Positions 18,919 to 28,524 of a stretch of 64,000 nucleotides of DNA are shown here, piece by piece; positions within the stretch are counted from its first letter, which is position 1; the number at the start of each line of letters is the position of its first letter. Source of the stretch: Gottschalkiaceae bacterium SANA (GTDB lineage Bacteria; Bacillota; Clostridia; Tissierellales; GPF-1); NCBI GenBank assembly GCA_036323355.1, contig AP028876.1, positions 868,001 to 932,000 of the forward strand, in the 5' to 3' direction. Both the position numbers and the translations under genes were made by a program. The notes under the pieces are model-generated. The model searched no databases. It saw only the letters and a program-made list of their open reading frames with translations, and was not told where the DNA came from.

Positions 18919-20445
18919 ATGAATGAAGTGGTACAAATGATCGATATTTCAAAAGTCTATCCATCTTCAAACGTAAGGGCGCTAGATCATGTGAATTTCA
19001 CCTTGAAGAAAGGTGAAATCCATTCTTTGCTCGGCGAAAATGGAGCTGGTAAATCGACCTTGATGAAAATATTATACGGAATGAATGCCCCGTATTCGGG
19101 TCGTGTTGTGATTGATGGGGAAGAAAAAAACTTAACTAAACCTCGACATGCCATCGATTTGGGAATTAGCATGGTTCACCAGCATTTTATGCTGACGCCG
19201 GTAATGACAGTAACGGAAAATATTGTGATTGGCCGAGAACCGCATAAAGGGATTTTATTTGACCATGTGGTAGCGGAACGTGAGATTCAAGCCATGATCG
19301 ATACTTATGGATTTAACATCTCACCGACAACAAGGGTGGAAGATTTGTCTACCGGAGAGCAGCAGCGGGTTGAAATTTTAAAGGCGATGTATGGCGGTGC
19401 AAGCATTATTATCTTGGACGAACCGACGGCGGTACTTACCCCGCAGGAAGTAAAAGAACTGTTTGTCATTATGAGAAAACTGAAGGCGGATGGAAAAACC
19501 ATTGTTATCATCACACACAAACTGAAAGAGACCATCAGTATTGCGGATCGAGCCTCTGTATTGCGGGACGGGAAAATGATTAAAACCGATATTCAAGTGA
19601 GTCAAACGACCATCGAAGACTTGTCTCGCTATATGGTCGGTCGAGATGTGGAGTTGGGCATGCAGCGGCCTGGCAAGAAGGCTGGATCGGTTGCTTTTGA
19701 AGTGAAAAACTTGAGTTTTCAATCTCGTGGTAAGCAAATTTTGAAACAGATCAATCTGAAAGTTCATCATGGAGAAATATTGGGAATCGCGGGTATCGAG
19801 GGCAATGGTCAAACGGAGTTGCTTGAAATACTAACCGGAGTTTTAAAGCCGACATCCATGGAATTAATCAAGGATGGGGAAGAGCTTACAGGTGATGCGC
19901 GAGTCTTTATCGATAGCGGCATAGGTCATGTCCCTGAGGATCGAATGACTCAAGGATTGGTTGCAAGTATGTCTATTCGGGAGAACCTGATTTTGGGCTA
20001 TCATAAGCGAGCTCGCTTTTCAAAGCGAGGCATCTTGAAGGAACGGGACATCCAGAATTTTGCCGATCAGATGACAGCGGAATACCGAATAAAAGCGCCC
20101 AATGCCAATACGCTCTGTCAGATGCTGTCAGGTGGCAATCAGCAGAAGGTTGTCATCGCCCGTATCTTTAGTGAGGATCCGGATATTATTATTATTGCTC
20201 AACCCACTCGTGGGGTCGATATTGGTGCCATGGAATACATTCATTCCAAGATGCTGGATCTGCGGGATGAAGGAAAAGCGATATTACTCATATCAGCCGA
20301 TTTGGATGAGGTGCGAAATTTGAGTGATCGATTGCTTGTTATTTACGAGGGCGAAATTGTGGCTGAATCGAAGCGTGAGCAGATGAGTGAGTCAGAAATT
20401 GGACTTTATATGACGGGCAGCAAGTCACAAAAAGCAAGGGAGTGA
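18919..20445 (+). CDS. ABC importer ATPase with two ABC domains (BMP-type system)
   Basis: A 508-residue peripheral membrane ATPase. Domain 1 (about 5-240) has Walker A GENGAGKST, signature STGEQQRVEI and Walker B IIILDEPTAVLTP. Domain 2 (about 250-500) has GIEGNGQTE in place of a standard Walker A, LSGGNQQKV and IIIAQPTRGVD. In the second Walker B the catalytic Glu position is Gln (AQPTRG), which is normal for this sugar/nucleoside importer family. ATG at 18919 is chosen for AAGGGAG eight bases upstream; an in-frame TTG at 18895 has no such site. It works with the binding protein upstream and the two permeases downstream. Confidence 0.93.
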   Translation: MNEVVQMIDISKVYPSSNVRALDHVNFTLKKGEIHSLLGENGAGKSTLMKILYGMNAPYSGRVVIDGEEKNLTKPRHAIDLGISMVHQHFMLTPVMTVTENIVIGREPHKGILFDHVVAEREIQAMIDTYGFNISPTTRVEDLSTGEQQRVEILKAMYGGASIIILDEPTAVLTPQEVKELFVIMRKLKADGKTIVIITHKLKETISIADRASVLRDGKMIKTDIQVSQTTIEDLSRYMVGRDVELGMQRPGKKAGSVAFEVKNLSFQSRGKQILKQINLKVHHGEILGIAGIEGNGQTELLEILTGVLKPTSMELIKDGEELTGDARVFIDSGIGHVPEDRMTQGLVASMSIRENLILGYHKRARFSKRGILKERDIQNFADQMTAEYRIKAPNANTLCQMLSGGNQQKVVIARIFSEDPDIIIIAQPTRGVDIGAMEYIHSKMLDLRDEGKAILLISADLDEVRNLSDRLLVIYEGEIVAESKREQMSESEIGLYMTGSKSQKARE

Positions 20446-20449
20446 AAAT

Positions 20450-21556
20450 ATGGAATTTCAACCAAAGAAAGCAAAAGAAAAAAAGAGGCTGTTGAATCGA
20501 AGTGCGATGATCTCCATAATTGCCCTGGTTTTGGCTATGTTGACGAGTGGAATCATAATAAAAGTGAGTGGATACAGCCCTATTGAGGCGATCTCAGCGA
20601 TTTTTAAAGGTGCATTTGATGGAAAGGCGGCTATTGCTAGAACTTTGGTTCAATCAACACCATTGATTTTGAGTGGATTGGCCTTTACTGTGGCCAAAAA
20701 GGCGCAATTAATCAACTTGGGTGTGGAAGGTCAGATGTATCTAGGTGCATTGGCAGCCGCAATGGTCGGTTCGGTTGATTTTGGCTTGCCGCATGCTCTA
20801 CATCTATTGGTGGCAATTTTATCGGGCATGGTGGTTGGCGGTCTATTGGCAGGAATCGTAGGTGTGATGAAGGTTCGGTTTGGCTCCAATGAGGTGATTG
20901 CGACCATCATGTTAAATTCGATTGCTGTGCTCGTGTCAAATTATTTGGCGAGCAATCCATGGAAGGCCGTGGGAAGTGTCACGGGGCAGACGGAAAAAAT
21001 ACTGGAAAAGGTCAGGCTAGCACGCATTATTCCTCATACGCAATTAACCATCGCCATTGCAATTGCGGTTTTGGCTTGTGTGCTGATGAAATGGTTTTTT
21101 GATCACACCATTTCGGGCTATGAAATCAAAGTTGTGGGACAAAATCAGACTGCTGCTCAGATTGCAGGCATAAAAACGGGAAAAGTTGTGATACTCTCGA
21201 TGCTATTAAGTGGCACAATCGGTGGGCTGGCAGGCAGTCTTCACGTCTTGGGCGTTGATGGACGCTTTATTGTAGACTTTTCACCCGGCTACGGATTTAG
21301 CGGGATTGCAGTTGCGGCACTAGCTGCTGGAAGTCCAATCGGGGTCATTTTGTCAGGCTTGGTTTTTGGTGCGATTCGATCAGGTGCCATGTTGCTTGAT
21401 CTAAAGACCAATATTCCGCTGACCTATGCGGATGTTGTACAAGCGCTTGTGATCTTGTTTGTCGCAACCCCGCTTTTGATTATTGAAATGATGCAGAAAT
21501 CGAAACAGGCAATGCAAGCAATCATTCCTTCAAAAAAGAGGGGGACAGAATCATGA
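20450..21556 (+). CDS. ABC importer permease 1 (BPD_transp_2 family)
   Basis: A 368-residue integral membrane protein with about eight to ten hydrophobic segments and basic N- and C-terminal tails (KPKKAKEKKR; SKKRGTES). Sequences such as LINLGVEGQMYLGAL, GSNEVIATIMLNSIAVLVSNYL and FSPGYGFSGIAVAALA mark the branched-chain/nucleoside permease family. It starts 4 bp after the ATPase gene and its stop overlaps the start of the second permease, so translation is coupled. It forms a heterodimeric pore with the next gene product. Confidence 0.93.
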   Translation: MEFQPKKAKEKKRLLNRSAMISIIALVLAMLTSGIIIKVSGYSPIEAISAIFKGAFDGKAAIARTLVQSTPLILSGLAFTVAKKAQLINLGVEGQMYLGALAAAMVGSVDFGLPHALHLLVAILSGMVVGGLLAGIVGVMKVRFGSNEVIATIMLNSIAVLVSNYLASNPWKAVGSVTGQTEKILEKVRLARIIPHTQLTIAIAIAVLACVLMKWFFDHTISGYEIKVVGQNQTAAQIAGIKTGKVVILSMLLSGTIGGLAGSLHVLGVDGRFIVDFSPGYGFSGIAVAALAAGSPIGVILSGLVFGAIRSGAMLLDLKTNIPLTYADVVQALVILFVATPLLIIEMMQKSKQAMQAIIPSKKRGTES

Positions 21557-22473
21557 ATTTTTTAGTTAACAATTTGACCTATATTTTAGTGGCAACGATT
21601 AGTATGTCGATCCCCTTGGTATTGGCTTCCTTGGGCGGAATCTTTTCGGCACGTAGCGGCATTATGGCGCTGGGCTTGGAAAGTATGATGATGATGGGTG
21701 CATTTACGGCGGTTGCAGGTACCTATTTTAGCGGGAATCCCTATGTGGGATTGCTTGCCGGTATGGGTGGCGGTGCATTAATCAGTTATCTGTATGGAAT
21801 CTTGTGTATTCGGTACAAGGTAAATCAAGTGATCGCCGGGGTGGGTTTGAACCTGCTTGCTTTATCAGCGACCACCCTATTAACAGAATTATTTTGGGGG
21901 AATCGAGGCAGTTCTCCTCAGGTTGCTAGTGTTCAACTCAATCTTTCTTTTCTGTCGAAAGTTCCAATTGTGGGAAAGATCTTGGAAGGACAATCGATTT
22001 TATTGGCTTTCACCATATTTTTTGTATTTGTTGCTTGGTTTGTTTTGTTTAAAACGGTATATGGCTTGCGTTTGCGGATCGTAGGGGAGAATCCAAAAGC
22101 GGCCTCGACCATGGGTTTGAAAGTGAAGGCGATCAAGTATCAGGGCGTATTGATTTGTGGGATGCTTGCCGGATTAGGCGGCGCATATCTATCGATTGAT
22201 CATATCGATTTGTTTCAGCAAAATATGACGGCGGGACGAGGATATATTGCAGTTGTTATTATGATTCTTGGTCGGTATCATCCGTTTTTGGTGGTAGGTG
22301 CAGCCTTGATTTTTGGTTTTTCCGACGCCATTCAAATTTATCTGCAAGGGCAAGGGGTTCCCTCTCAACTGATGCAGACAATACCTTATGTAGTCACGCT
22401 CTTGGTTTTGGCATTTGGTGTAAAGCATATTCAGGCACCAGCTGGAATCGGAGCACATGAAGATGATCATTAA
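21553..22473 (+). CDS. ABC importer permease 2 (BPD_transp_2 family)
   Basis: A 306-residue membrane protein with about nine hydrophobic segments. GGIFSARSGIMALGLESMMMMGAF and NQVIAGVGLNLLALS stretches match the second permease of BMP-type importers. It overlaps the preceding gene by four bases (ATGA). The next gene, a PHP-domain protein, follows after 13 bp with an AAAGGAGG site and no terminator, so it belongs to the same transcript. Confidence 0.92.
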   Translation: MNFLVNNLTYILVATISMSIPLVLASLGGIFSARSGIMALGLESMMMMGAFTAVAGTYFSGNPYVGLLAGMGGGALISYLYGILCIRYKVNQVIAGVGLNLLALSATTLLTELFWGNRGSSPQVASVQLNLSFLSKVPIVGKILEGQSILLAFTIFFVFVAWFVLFKTVYGLRLRIVGENPKAASTMGLKVKAIKYQGVLICGMLAGLGGAYLSIDHIDLFQQNMTAGRGYIAVVIMILGRYHPFLVVGAALIFGFSDAIQIYLQGQGVPSQLMQTIPYVVTLLVLAFGVKHIQAPAGIGAHEDDH

Positions 22474-22486
22474 AGGAGGAAATAAC

Positions 22487-24706
22487 ATGGAATTAAATAG
22501 AAAAGAACGATCGCTTTGGTTGACTGATTTGGATAAAGTCAGCTGTCAATATCCTGATCTGACAATTTCAGGTCAGGGTGGAAGATATGTGGTATGGCAA
22601 GAGATGAAAGACAAGCATGATTATATTGTTGCAGGCCAACTTGTGGAGGGAAAAGTCCTCTATAGGACTCAACTTTCTGGCAGCGGGCAGGCCTTAATGC
22701 CAAAAGTTCATGCGATCAAGGATGTCATTTGGTTTGGCTGGGTGGAAAAAGTAGATGAAAATTGGTGTGTATTTGTTCGGAGTTTGAAAAATGGAATCTA
22801 TGGTGAAGTTATTCTTCTCCACAGAAGCGAAGCCAATTTTTATCTGTCTTTAAATGATGATGGAGACAAGTTGATGGTTGCTTGGTCATGCCAAAAATCG
22901 GGAAAAAGTCAAACCTGCATGACGTGGGTTAATGAGTCTGAGATTTCTGAAACGGTAGTCGTCAGCGACTCGGAAAAAACCTATCGTCCAGCAGCTGCAG
23001 TTGATCAGAATGGGAATCTATTTGTTGTTTATGACCGGTTCAATGGAAAATTTTATGATCTGGTTACCAAGGTCCGCATCAAGGATGAGTGGTCAGCGGA
23101 ACAGGTTATTAGTCGCAGTGAGGAATGGGCAACCTATCCAAAGGTCAAAGCATCGCAGGATGGAATACTTGTTTTTTGGTATGATTTTGGGCGAGAAGCG
23201 AAATTCTCCTATAATGCTTGTATTTTACAGGTTGAGAATCAGGAGATGGTTGTGAAAGACTTTCAAAAAATCGCCAATGGCGTAGACTGGTATCAAGATA
23301 TTTCTCTGGATGCAAACCAAGAAGGCATTGCCGTATGTGCCTATACGTGGGGGAAAACTTCGATTCGTGTCCGCTATCGCAAACCGGGCCAAAGCTGGTC
23401 GGATCCGGTGGCTATGTCCTTTCAAGATGGGACGGGAGCGGTTCATCCACAGGTTGTGATTGACGATGCAAACAAGATACAAGTAGTTTGGCAATTTGCC
23501 AATGTGAATGGACACATGGATCGAAATGCCGCAATCATCTATACGGATTTGGCTTTAAAGGACTTTGACCTATATGCGGACGCCTCCCTGGATATGGGGC
23601 TGGACGCATTTACAAAACCCATAGAAACTCAAAAAATCATGGAGAAAGTCGAGTCTAGTGAGGCTGAGGCATGGTTGAAAAAGAATGGTTATCAGGATCA
23701 ACGTATTGTCTTTGGTGATATTCATGGACAAAGCGGTATGTCGGATGGGGTTGGACAGCTTGATCAATATTACCATTTCGCTAAAGTCGGTGCTGGGTTA
23801 GAATTTACGGCTCTAACTGATCATGATTGTTACCCGGATTGGATGTCAGAATCGGAATGGGAATGGCTTCGAACGACCTGTCGCCTGGTAAATGAAGAAG
23901 GAGCCTTGTCAGCACTTTTGGCCTATGAGTGGACCCCGAATGAATATAAATATGATTTTGGACATAAAAATGTTTATTATCGCGGTGATGAAGGCGAACT
24001 CTTTCGTTCGGGAGATTCTGAAGGCATGACGCCAACCGACCTCTTTGCCAGTGTAAAGAAGTATAAGGGCATGGCATTTCCTCATCATCCGGCTGCAACT
24101 TGGACCATTGTCAGTGCAGCGACCGATTGGAATTTTCATGATGAAGAGGTTCAACGAATGGTGGAGATTTATTCTCGACATGCACCCTTTGAATACTATG
24201 GGAATACATCCAAGTATACGAAAAACAACCCACAATTGAAGAAACATAGCGTTCAAGATGCACTGGCAAGGGGATATCGATTTGGTATCGGAGCTGGAAG
24301 TGACTCGCATCAAATGGAACATGGAATTGAAGGCGGTATCGTGGCGGCCTATGTCGCAGAAAATACGCGGGAGAATGTATTTGATGCGCTGTATGACCGT
24401 TGTGTCTATGCGACATCAGGAACAAGAATTTTGGTATCCTTCCGAATCCAAGGACAGGAAATGGGATCGGAAATAACTTGCAGCAAGGGCGAAGAATATG
24501 AAATAACAGCAAGCGTGCTTGGTACCAAGAATTTGATTGTTGAATTACTGGAAGACAATCAGGTGATTGAGACGAGAACAAGCCAAGCGCATGCCTGTGA
24601 TTTTAGAATGAAAAAAGTAAAGGATGAACAAGAGCATTATTATTATCTGCGCGTTACACAAGAAGACGAGCACATGGCTTGGTCCAGCCCAATATGGGTT
24701 GACTAA
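22487..24706 (+). CDS. Propeller-like + PHP-domain (DUF3604-like) putative metal-dependent hydrolase
   Basis: A 739-residue protein with no signal peptide or membrane segment. Residues 1-390 contain repeated blocks such as VVWQEMKD, IWFGWVEK, MVAWSCQK, VVYDRFNG and VFWYDFGR, spaced about 50 residues apart, which suggests a beta-propeller. Residues 405-640 are a PHP-type metal-binding domain: Asp411-x-His413 in GDIHGQSG, Asp445-His446-Asp447 in LTDHD, His533-His534 in FPHHPAA and Asp606/His608 in GSDSH. These resemble DUF3604 proteins. The last 90 residues are beta-rich. PHP enzymes are mostly phosphoesterases or amidohydrolase-like hydrolases. ATG at 22487 has AAAGGAGG eight bases upstream. 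It is last in the importer operon, so it probably acts on the imported substrate in the cytoplasm. Reaction unknown. Confidence 0.8.
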   Translation: MELNRKERSLWLTDLDKVSCQYPDLTISGQGGRYVVWQEMKDKHDYIVAGQLVEGKVLYRTQLSGSGQALMPKVHAIKDVIWFGWVEKVDENWCVFVRSLKNGIYGEVILLHRSEANFYLSLNDDGDKLMVAWSCQKSGKSQTCMTWVNESEISETVVVSDSEKTYRPAAAVDQNGNLFVVYDRFNGKFYDLVTKVRIKDEWSAEQVISRSEEWATYPKVKASQDGILVFWYDFGREAKFSYNACILQVENQEMVVKDFQKIANGVDWYQDISLDANQEGIAVCAYTWGKTSIRVRYRKPGQSWSDPVAMSFQDGTGAVHPQVVIDDANKIQVVWQFANVNGHMDRNAAIIYTDLALKDFDLYADASLDMGLDAFTKPIETQKIMEKVESSEAEAWLKKNGYQDQRIVFGDIHGQSGMSDGVGQLDQYYHFAKVGAGLEFTALTDHDCYPDWMSESEWEWLRTTCRLVNEEGALSALLAYEWTPNEYKYDFGHKNVYYRGDEGELFRSGDSEGMTPTDLFASVKKYKGMAFPHHPAATWTIVSAATDWNFHDEEVQRMVEIYSRHAPFEYYGNTSKYTKNNPQLKKHSVQDALARGYRFGIGAGSDSHQMEHGIEGGIVAAYVAENTRENVFDALYDRCVYATSGTRILVSFRIQGQEMGSEITCSKGEEYEITASVLGTKNLIVELLEDNQVIETRTSQAHACDFRMKKVKDEQEHYYYLRVTQEDEHMAWSSPIWVD

Positions 24707-24757
24707 TAGATGAAACGTTCTCTATGAGAGGAATACGAACAGTTAGAGAGTGATGAG

Positions 24758-24790
24758 AAGACACCTTGAATAATGCAAGGTGTCTTTCTT
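24758..24790 (+). terminator. Terminator of the importer/hydrolase operon
   Basis: AAGACACCTTG (24758-24768) pairs perfectly with CAAGGTGTCTT (24776-24786) around a 7-nt loop; the following bases are CTT. Confidence 0.85.
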
Positions 24791-24846
24791 ATGAAACAAA
24801 TTTGAAGGCGTGTGTTGATTTGTGCAAAAAAACCGTGATTTATGTA

Positions 24847-24875
24847 AATACAAGGAAGGCGATTCTCGATATAAT
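24847..24875 (+). promoter_or_regulatory. Promoter of the flavoprotein reductase gene
   Basis: A perfect TATAAT -10 box (24870-24875) has AATACA 17 bp upstream, a poor -35 box. Confidence 0.5.
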
Positions 24876-24912
24876 CGATTGTGAAATTAAAAACAATTTG
24901 GGGGAACAAATC

Positions 24913-26703
24913 ATGAAGCGAATCTTATCTGTACTATTGATCCTAATGATGATTATGACCCTTGCGGGATGTTCGCAAGGATCGACAGTTGAAGAAGCGA
25001 AAACAGTCGAATCAGCCATTCAAGAGGGAACCTTTACCGGAAACGGGGAAGGAAAAAATGGAGATATTGAGGTGGAGGTAACCATTGCAGGTGGTGTGAT
25101 CACTGAGGCGAAGGTATTGTCTAGCGGCGATACAGAAGGAATCTCGGATGCTGCGATTACACAAGTTATTGCGGCGGTTGTAGCAAACAACTCCACGAAT
25201 GTGGAAGCGGTCAGCGGCGCGAGCCTGACAAGTTATGGTTTGTTGGAAGCCATTCGAGATGCTCTTTCTAAAGCGGGCGCAACGGAAGCTGATTTTACAA
25301 CAGACATGGTAATTGCTTTGGAAAAGGCAACAGAAGAAGCGGATCAAACTTATGATGTTGTGATCGTTGGTGCCGGTGGAGCTGGACTTGCAGCGGCTGT
25401 GGAAGCTTCTGAAGCCGGAGCCAATGTTGTTGTAATAGAAAAAATGCCATTTATCGGTGGAAATACTATGGTTTCTGGTGGTGGTTTGAATGTGCCGGGC
25501 AGCTGGGCACAGACGGCTGTTGGCGTAGACGACAGCATTGAATTATACTTCGAGGACACCATGAAGGGTGGAGACAATCTGGCTAATCCAAGTCTGGTTC
25601 ATATTTTAGCTGACAACGCATTAAATGCAGCAGTATGGTTGAAAGATGATTTGGGTGTTGGATTTATGGAAGATCGTCTGCAACAATTTGGCGGACACTC
25701 TGTGGCTCGTGCCATTATTGCCACAGGTAATCATGGTACTGACTTGATTGAAAAACTAGCAGCACGCGCTCAAGAAAATGGCGTGACGATCAAAACGGAA
25801 GTCAAGGCGAATGAATTGTTGATTGAAGACGGACGCGTTGTGGGTATTGTAGCTGAAGCGGCCAATGGTGAGGCAATTACTTTCCACGCTGCCAAAGGTG
25901 TTATTATGGCGACCGGCGGTTTTGGATCAAATATGGAAATGAGAATGCAATACAATCCAGAATTGGATGATCGTTATATGACAACGGATCAACCGGGAAC
26001 GACGGGTGATGGGATTGTAATGGCCCAAGCGGTCAACGCAGAATTGATTGGCATGGAGTATATTCAAACCTACCCTATGTGCAATCCGGTAACGGGTATT
26101 ATCTCTTATGTTGCCAACACACGTTTTGACGGCGGAATCCTAGTCAATGTAGAAGGGGAACGCTTTGTCAACGAAATGGATCGTAGAGATGTGGTTTCAC
26201 GCGGAATTTTGGCCCAAACTTCAGCGAGTGCCTATCTTCTTTGGGGACAAGAAATTGAGACGAAAGGCCATATGACTGAGGTTCATGCGCAAGAGTTTGC
26301 GACATTGAAGGATCAGGGTTTGTTGGTGGAAGCGGCGACTCTAGAAGAAGCGGCGGATGCCATGGGTGTTAATGTAGAAGCACTGACAGCAACTGTAGCC
26401 GACTACAATCAATTTGTTGCAGGCCAAGTTGAGCTTGAGATTGCCAAGAAGGGTGCTCTTCGTCCGATCGCAGAGGGACCATTCTATTTGCAACGCGTGG
26501 TGCCATCGGTACATCACACCATGGGCGGCTTGATGATTAATGAAGAAGCACAAGTGATCAATCAAGACGGTGAAATTGTAGAGGGATTATTTGCAGCTGG
26601 TGAAGTAACTGGCGGGATTCATGGAAGCAACCGTCTAGGTGGTAATGCGGTGACAGACGTCATTGTCTTCGGTCGAATAGCCGGTCGAAATGTTGTAAAA
26701 TAA
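24913..26703 (+). CDS. Extracytoplasmic flavoprotein reductase lipoprotein (FMN-binding + FAD fumarate-reductase-like)
   Basis: A 596-residue lipoprotein. The signal peptide ends in TLAGC near residue 20. An FMN-binding domain at about 35-110 holds VSGASLTS, where Ser104 sits at the site normally flavinylated on Thr by ApbE. A flavoprotein domain follows from about 145: FAD motif VVIVGAGGAGLAAA, GGNTMVSGGG, VHHTMGGL and GNAVTDVIVFGRIAGR at the C terminus, as in fumarate/urocanate-type reductases. Such enzymes reduce an electron acceptor outside the membrane, fed by a flavin relay. The exact acceptor cannot be told. It is monocistronic, with its own promoter and terminator, between the importer operon and a second sensor pair that may control it. 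Start chosen at the lipoprotein signal. Confidence 0.88.
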   Translation: MKRILSVLLILMMIMTLAGCSQGSTVEEAKTVESAIQEGTFTGNGEGKNGDIEVEVTIAGGVITEAKVLSSGDTEGISDAAITQVIAAVVANNSTNVEAVSGASLTSYGLLEAIRDALSKAGATEADFTTDMVIALEKATEEADQTYDVVIVGAGGAGLAAAVEASEAGANVVVIEKMPFIGGNTMVSGGGLNVPGSWAQTAVGVDDSIELYFEDTMKGGDNLANPSLVHILADNALNAAVWLKDDLGVGFMEDRLQQFGGHSVARAIIATGNHGTDLIEKLAARAQENGVTIKTEVKANELLIEDGRVVGIVAEAANGEAITFHAAKGVIMATGGFGSNMEMRMQYNPELDDRYMTTDQPGTTGDGIVMAQAVNAELIGMEYIQTYPMCNPVTGIISYVANTRFDGGILVNVEGERFVNEMDRRDVVSRGILAQTSASAYLLWGQEIETKGHMTEVHAQEFATLKDQGLLVEAATLEEAADAMGVNVEALTATVADYNQFVAGQVELEIAKKGALRPIAEGPFYLQRVVPSVHHTMGGLMINEEAQVINQDGEIVEGLFAAGEVTGGIHGSNRLGGNAVTDVIVFGRIAGRNVVK

Positions 26704-26713
26704 GTACGATTAG

Positions 26714-26740
26714 AAGAAGCAGGCAGATGCCTGCTTCTTT
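26714..26740 (+). terminator. Terminator after the reductase gene
   Basis: AAGAAGCAGGC and GCCTGCTTCTT form an 11-bp perfect stem with an AGAT loop. Its 3' end overlaps the -35 box of the next promoter. Confidence 0.85.
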
Positions 26741-26766
26741 ACTTTTCCAGGACTTTTTAATACAAT
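26738..26766 (+). promoter_or_regulatory. Promoter of the second two-component operon
   Basis: TTTACT (26738-26743), 17 bp, TACAAT (26761-26766). It starts inside the T run of the preceding terminator, so the intergenic region is tightly packed. Confidence 0.55.
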
Positions 26767-26790
26767 AGGGAAGGTTTGAAAGGAGAAGCG

Positions 26791-28524
26791 ATGACTTCTA
26801 TACGTACGCGAATGATGATGGCATTTTTGGGACTTTTGTTACCCATTGTGCTGATCTTTTTATTCTTTACCCAATCAAAATTACAAAAAAATTTAGTTCC
26901 TCAAACCTATGAAATGCATCGTCAGGTATTACAGGCTCGGTCTGAGACTGTTGATGCTTGGATCCATGAACGGATAGCAGAATTGCAGGTACTGGCCATC
27001 AATGAAATCTTTTTGCTTGGTGATGAGACAGCCATGCGAAAAGAGGCAAGCCGATATGCAGATGCTTTGTCGGATCGCTATGAGTCTTTGGGCATCGTTG
27101 ATCTAGAGGGAATTAATCAGATTAGCAATGGCGGAATGATCGATATCTCTTCGAGACCCTATTTTCAACAGCTGCAAAATCATCCGGATCAAAATGCTGT
27201 GATTTCGAATCCGATTTGGTCCCTGGATCGACAGCACCCCATTGTTGTTATACTTGTCCGTGTGGAAGGTTTGGGGACAACTGAACGGTATTTATCAGCC
27301 GCTGTGGATATTTCAGCTTTGACTACCTTGGTATCGAAGACGCAGAATCCAGAAGGAAGCTGGGCACTACTTAATCAAGAAGGGATTGTATTTGCACATA
27401 ATCTAGAGGAACATACGATATTTTTTTCGGCAGAGGAATTGCGGTCGGATCAGGGTTTTGAATCAGAAATTGCGAGTTGGATTAAATCTGATCAATCCTT
27501 GGCAACAATTTCGCTAGATGATTATGTGGTCGATTTTTTACCGATACAAGGCTTATCAGAATGGACCATAGTTTCTTCTTATGATAAGACACGAATTCTT
27601 GCTGGTGTGATGGATCTTCAAAGTGAGTTATTTGTGCTGGGTATCGCAATTCTTCTTTTGGGCATGCTCCTGATTTCGCTGTTGTCCTCCTCGTTGAGTC
27701 GGCCGATTGTGGCTTTTGAGCGATTGACAAGGGAGGTTCAAAGTGGAAACTTTAAGGGCGAGTATCCGCCAACCAAGATTCGGGAGATTCGTAACTTGAG
27801 TCAGAGTTTTCAGCATATGCTTGGTCGAATTCAGTTTCTGATCGAAGAAGTGGAAGACAAGGAAAAGAGAAAAAGAATGGCGGAAGTAAAAGCGCTTCAA
27901 ATGCAGATTACACCGCACTTTCTTTATAACACATTGGATACCTTGTATTATATGAGCATTGAAGCGGGTGCCAGGGATTTGAGCCAAGGGATTCGTGCTC
28001 TAACCACCCTATTTCGTAATGGATTAAATCGGGGTAGTGAATGGACTACGGTTAAACGGGAACTTGATCATGTGGAGAGTTACTTGCAAATTCAGGTTTT
28101 GCGATATGAAGAGAAAATTCAGTATGAAATTGCTGCAGATTCTGCTATTTTAGACTATCGAGTGCCCAAATTAATTTTACAGCCCCTGGTGGAAAACTCC
28201 ATTTATCATGGGATTAAGGAGAAGGATGGACCTGGATGGATCCGTATTTTTGTTCGGGATGAAGAACATCAAATTCGCTTCGAAATTTACGATAGCGGGA
28301 TTGGAATGTCAAAGGAAGAAGCCGATCTTCTTCAAGGAATGATCGATACAGGGGTTCAAGGTGGACAAGGGGTTGGTTTTTACAATGTGATTGAACGGCT
28401 TCGCTTGATCTATGGTGATTCCTTTGATGCAAAACTTGAAAGCGAAAAGGGGAAGGGCAGTCAGATATCTCTTTGGATTCAAAAGGAGGGAAAGCAAGAT
28501 GATTCGAATCTTCTTGGCGGATGA
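26791..28524 (+). CDS. YesM-type sensor histidine kinase (second copy)
   Basis: A 577-residue membrane kinase. TM1 at about 8-27, an extracytoplasmic Cache-like domain (about 30-278, with SSRPYFQQL and SNPIWSLDRQ), TM2 at about 280-302 and a HAMP region. The phosphoacceptor His is near residue 375 in MQITPHFLYNTLDT. ATP-binding motifs are LQPLVENSIYHG and DSGIGMS, with a glycine loop at VQGGQGVGFYN. The dCache look (SRPYF) suggests a small organic ligand. ATG at 26791 has AAAGGAG upstream; an in-frame TTG at 26776 lacks one. It overlaps the response-regulator gene by 26 bp. By position it may regulate the reductase upstream; this is inference. Confidence 0.92.
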   Translation: MTSIRTRMMMAFLGLLLPIVLIFLFFTQSKLQKNLVPQTYEMHRQVLQARSETVDAWIHERIAELQVLAINEIFLLGDETAMRKEASRYADALSDRYESLGIVDLEGINQISNGGMIDISSRPYFQQLQNHPDQNAVISNPIWSLDRQHPIVVILVRVEGLGTTERYLSAAVDISALTTLVSKTQNPEGSWALLNQEGIVFAHNLEEHTIFFSAEELRSDQGFESEIASWIKSDQSLATISLDDYVVDFLPIQGLSEWTIVSSYDKTRILAGVMDLQSELFVLGIAILLLGMLLISLLSSSLSRPIVAFERLTREVQSGNFKGEYPPTKIREIRNLSQSFQHMLGRIQFLIEEVEDKEKRKRMAEVKALQMQITPHFLYNTLDTLYYMSIEAGARDLSQGIRALTTLFRNGLNRGSEWTTVKRELDHVESYLQIQVLRYEEKIQYEIAADSAILDYRVPKLILQPLVENSIYHGIKEKDGPGWIRIFVRDEEHQIRFEIYDSGIGMSKEEADLLQGMIDTGVQGGQGVGFYNVIERLRLIYGDSFDAKLESEKGKGSQISLWIQKEGKQDDSNLLGG

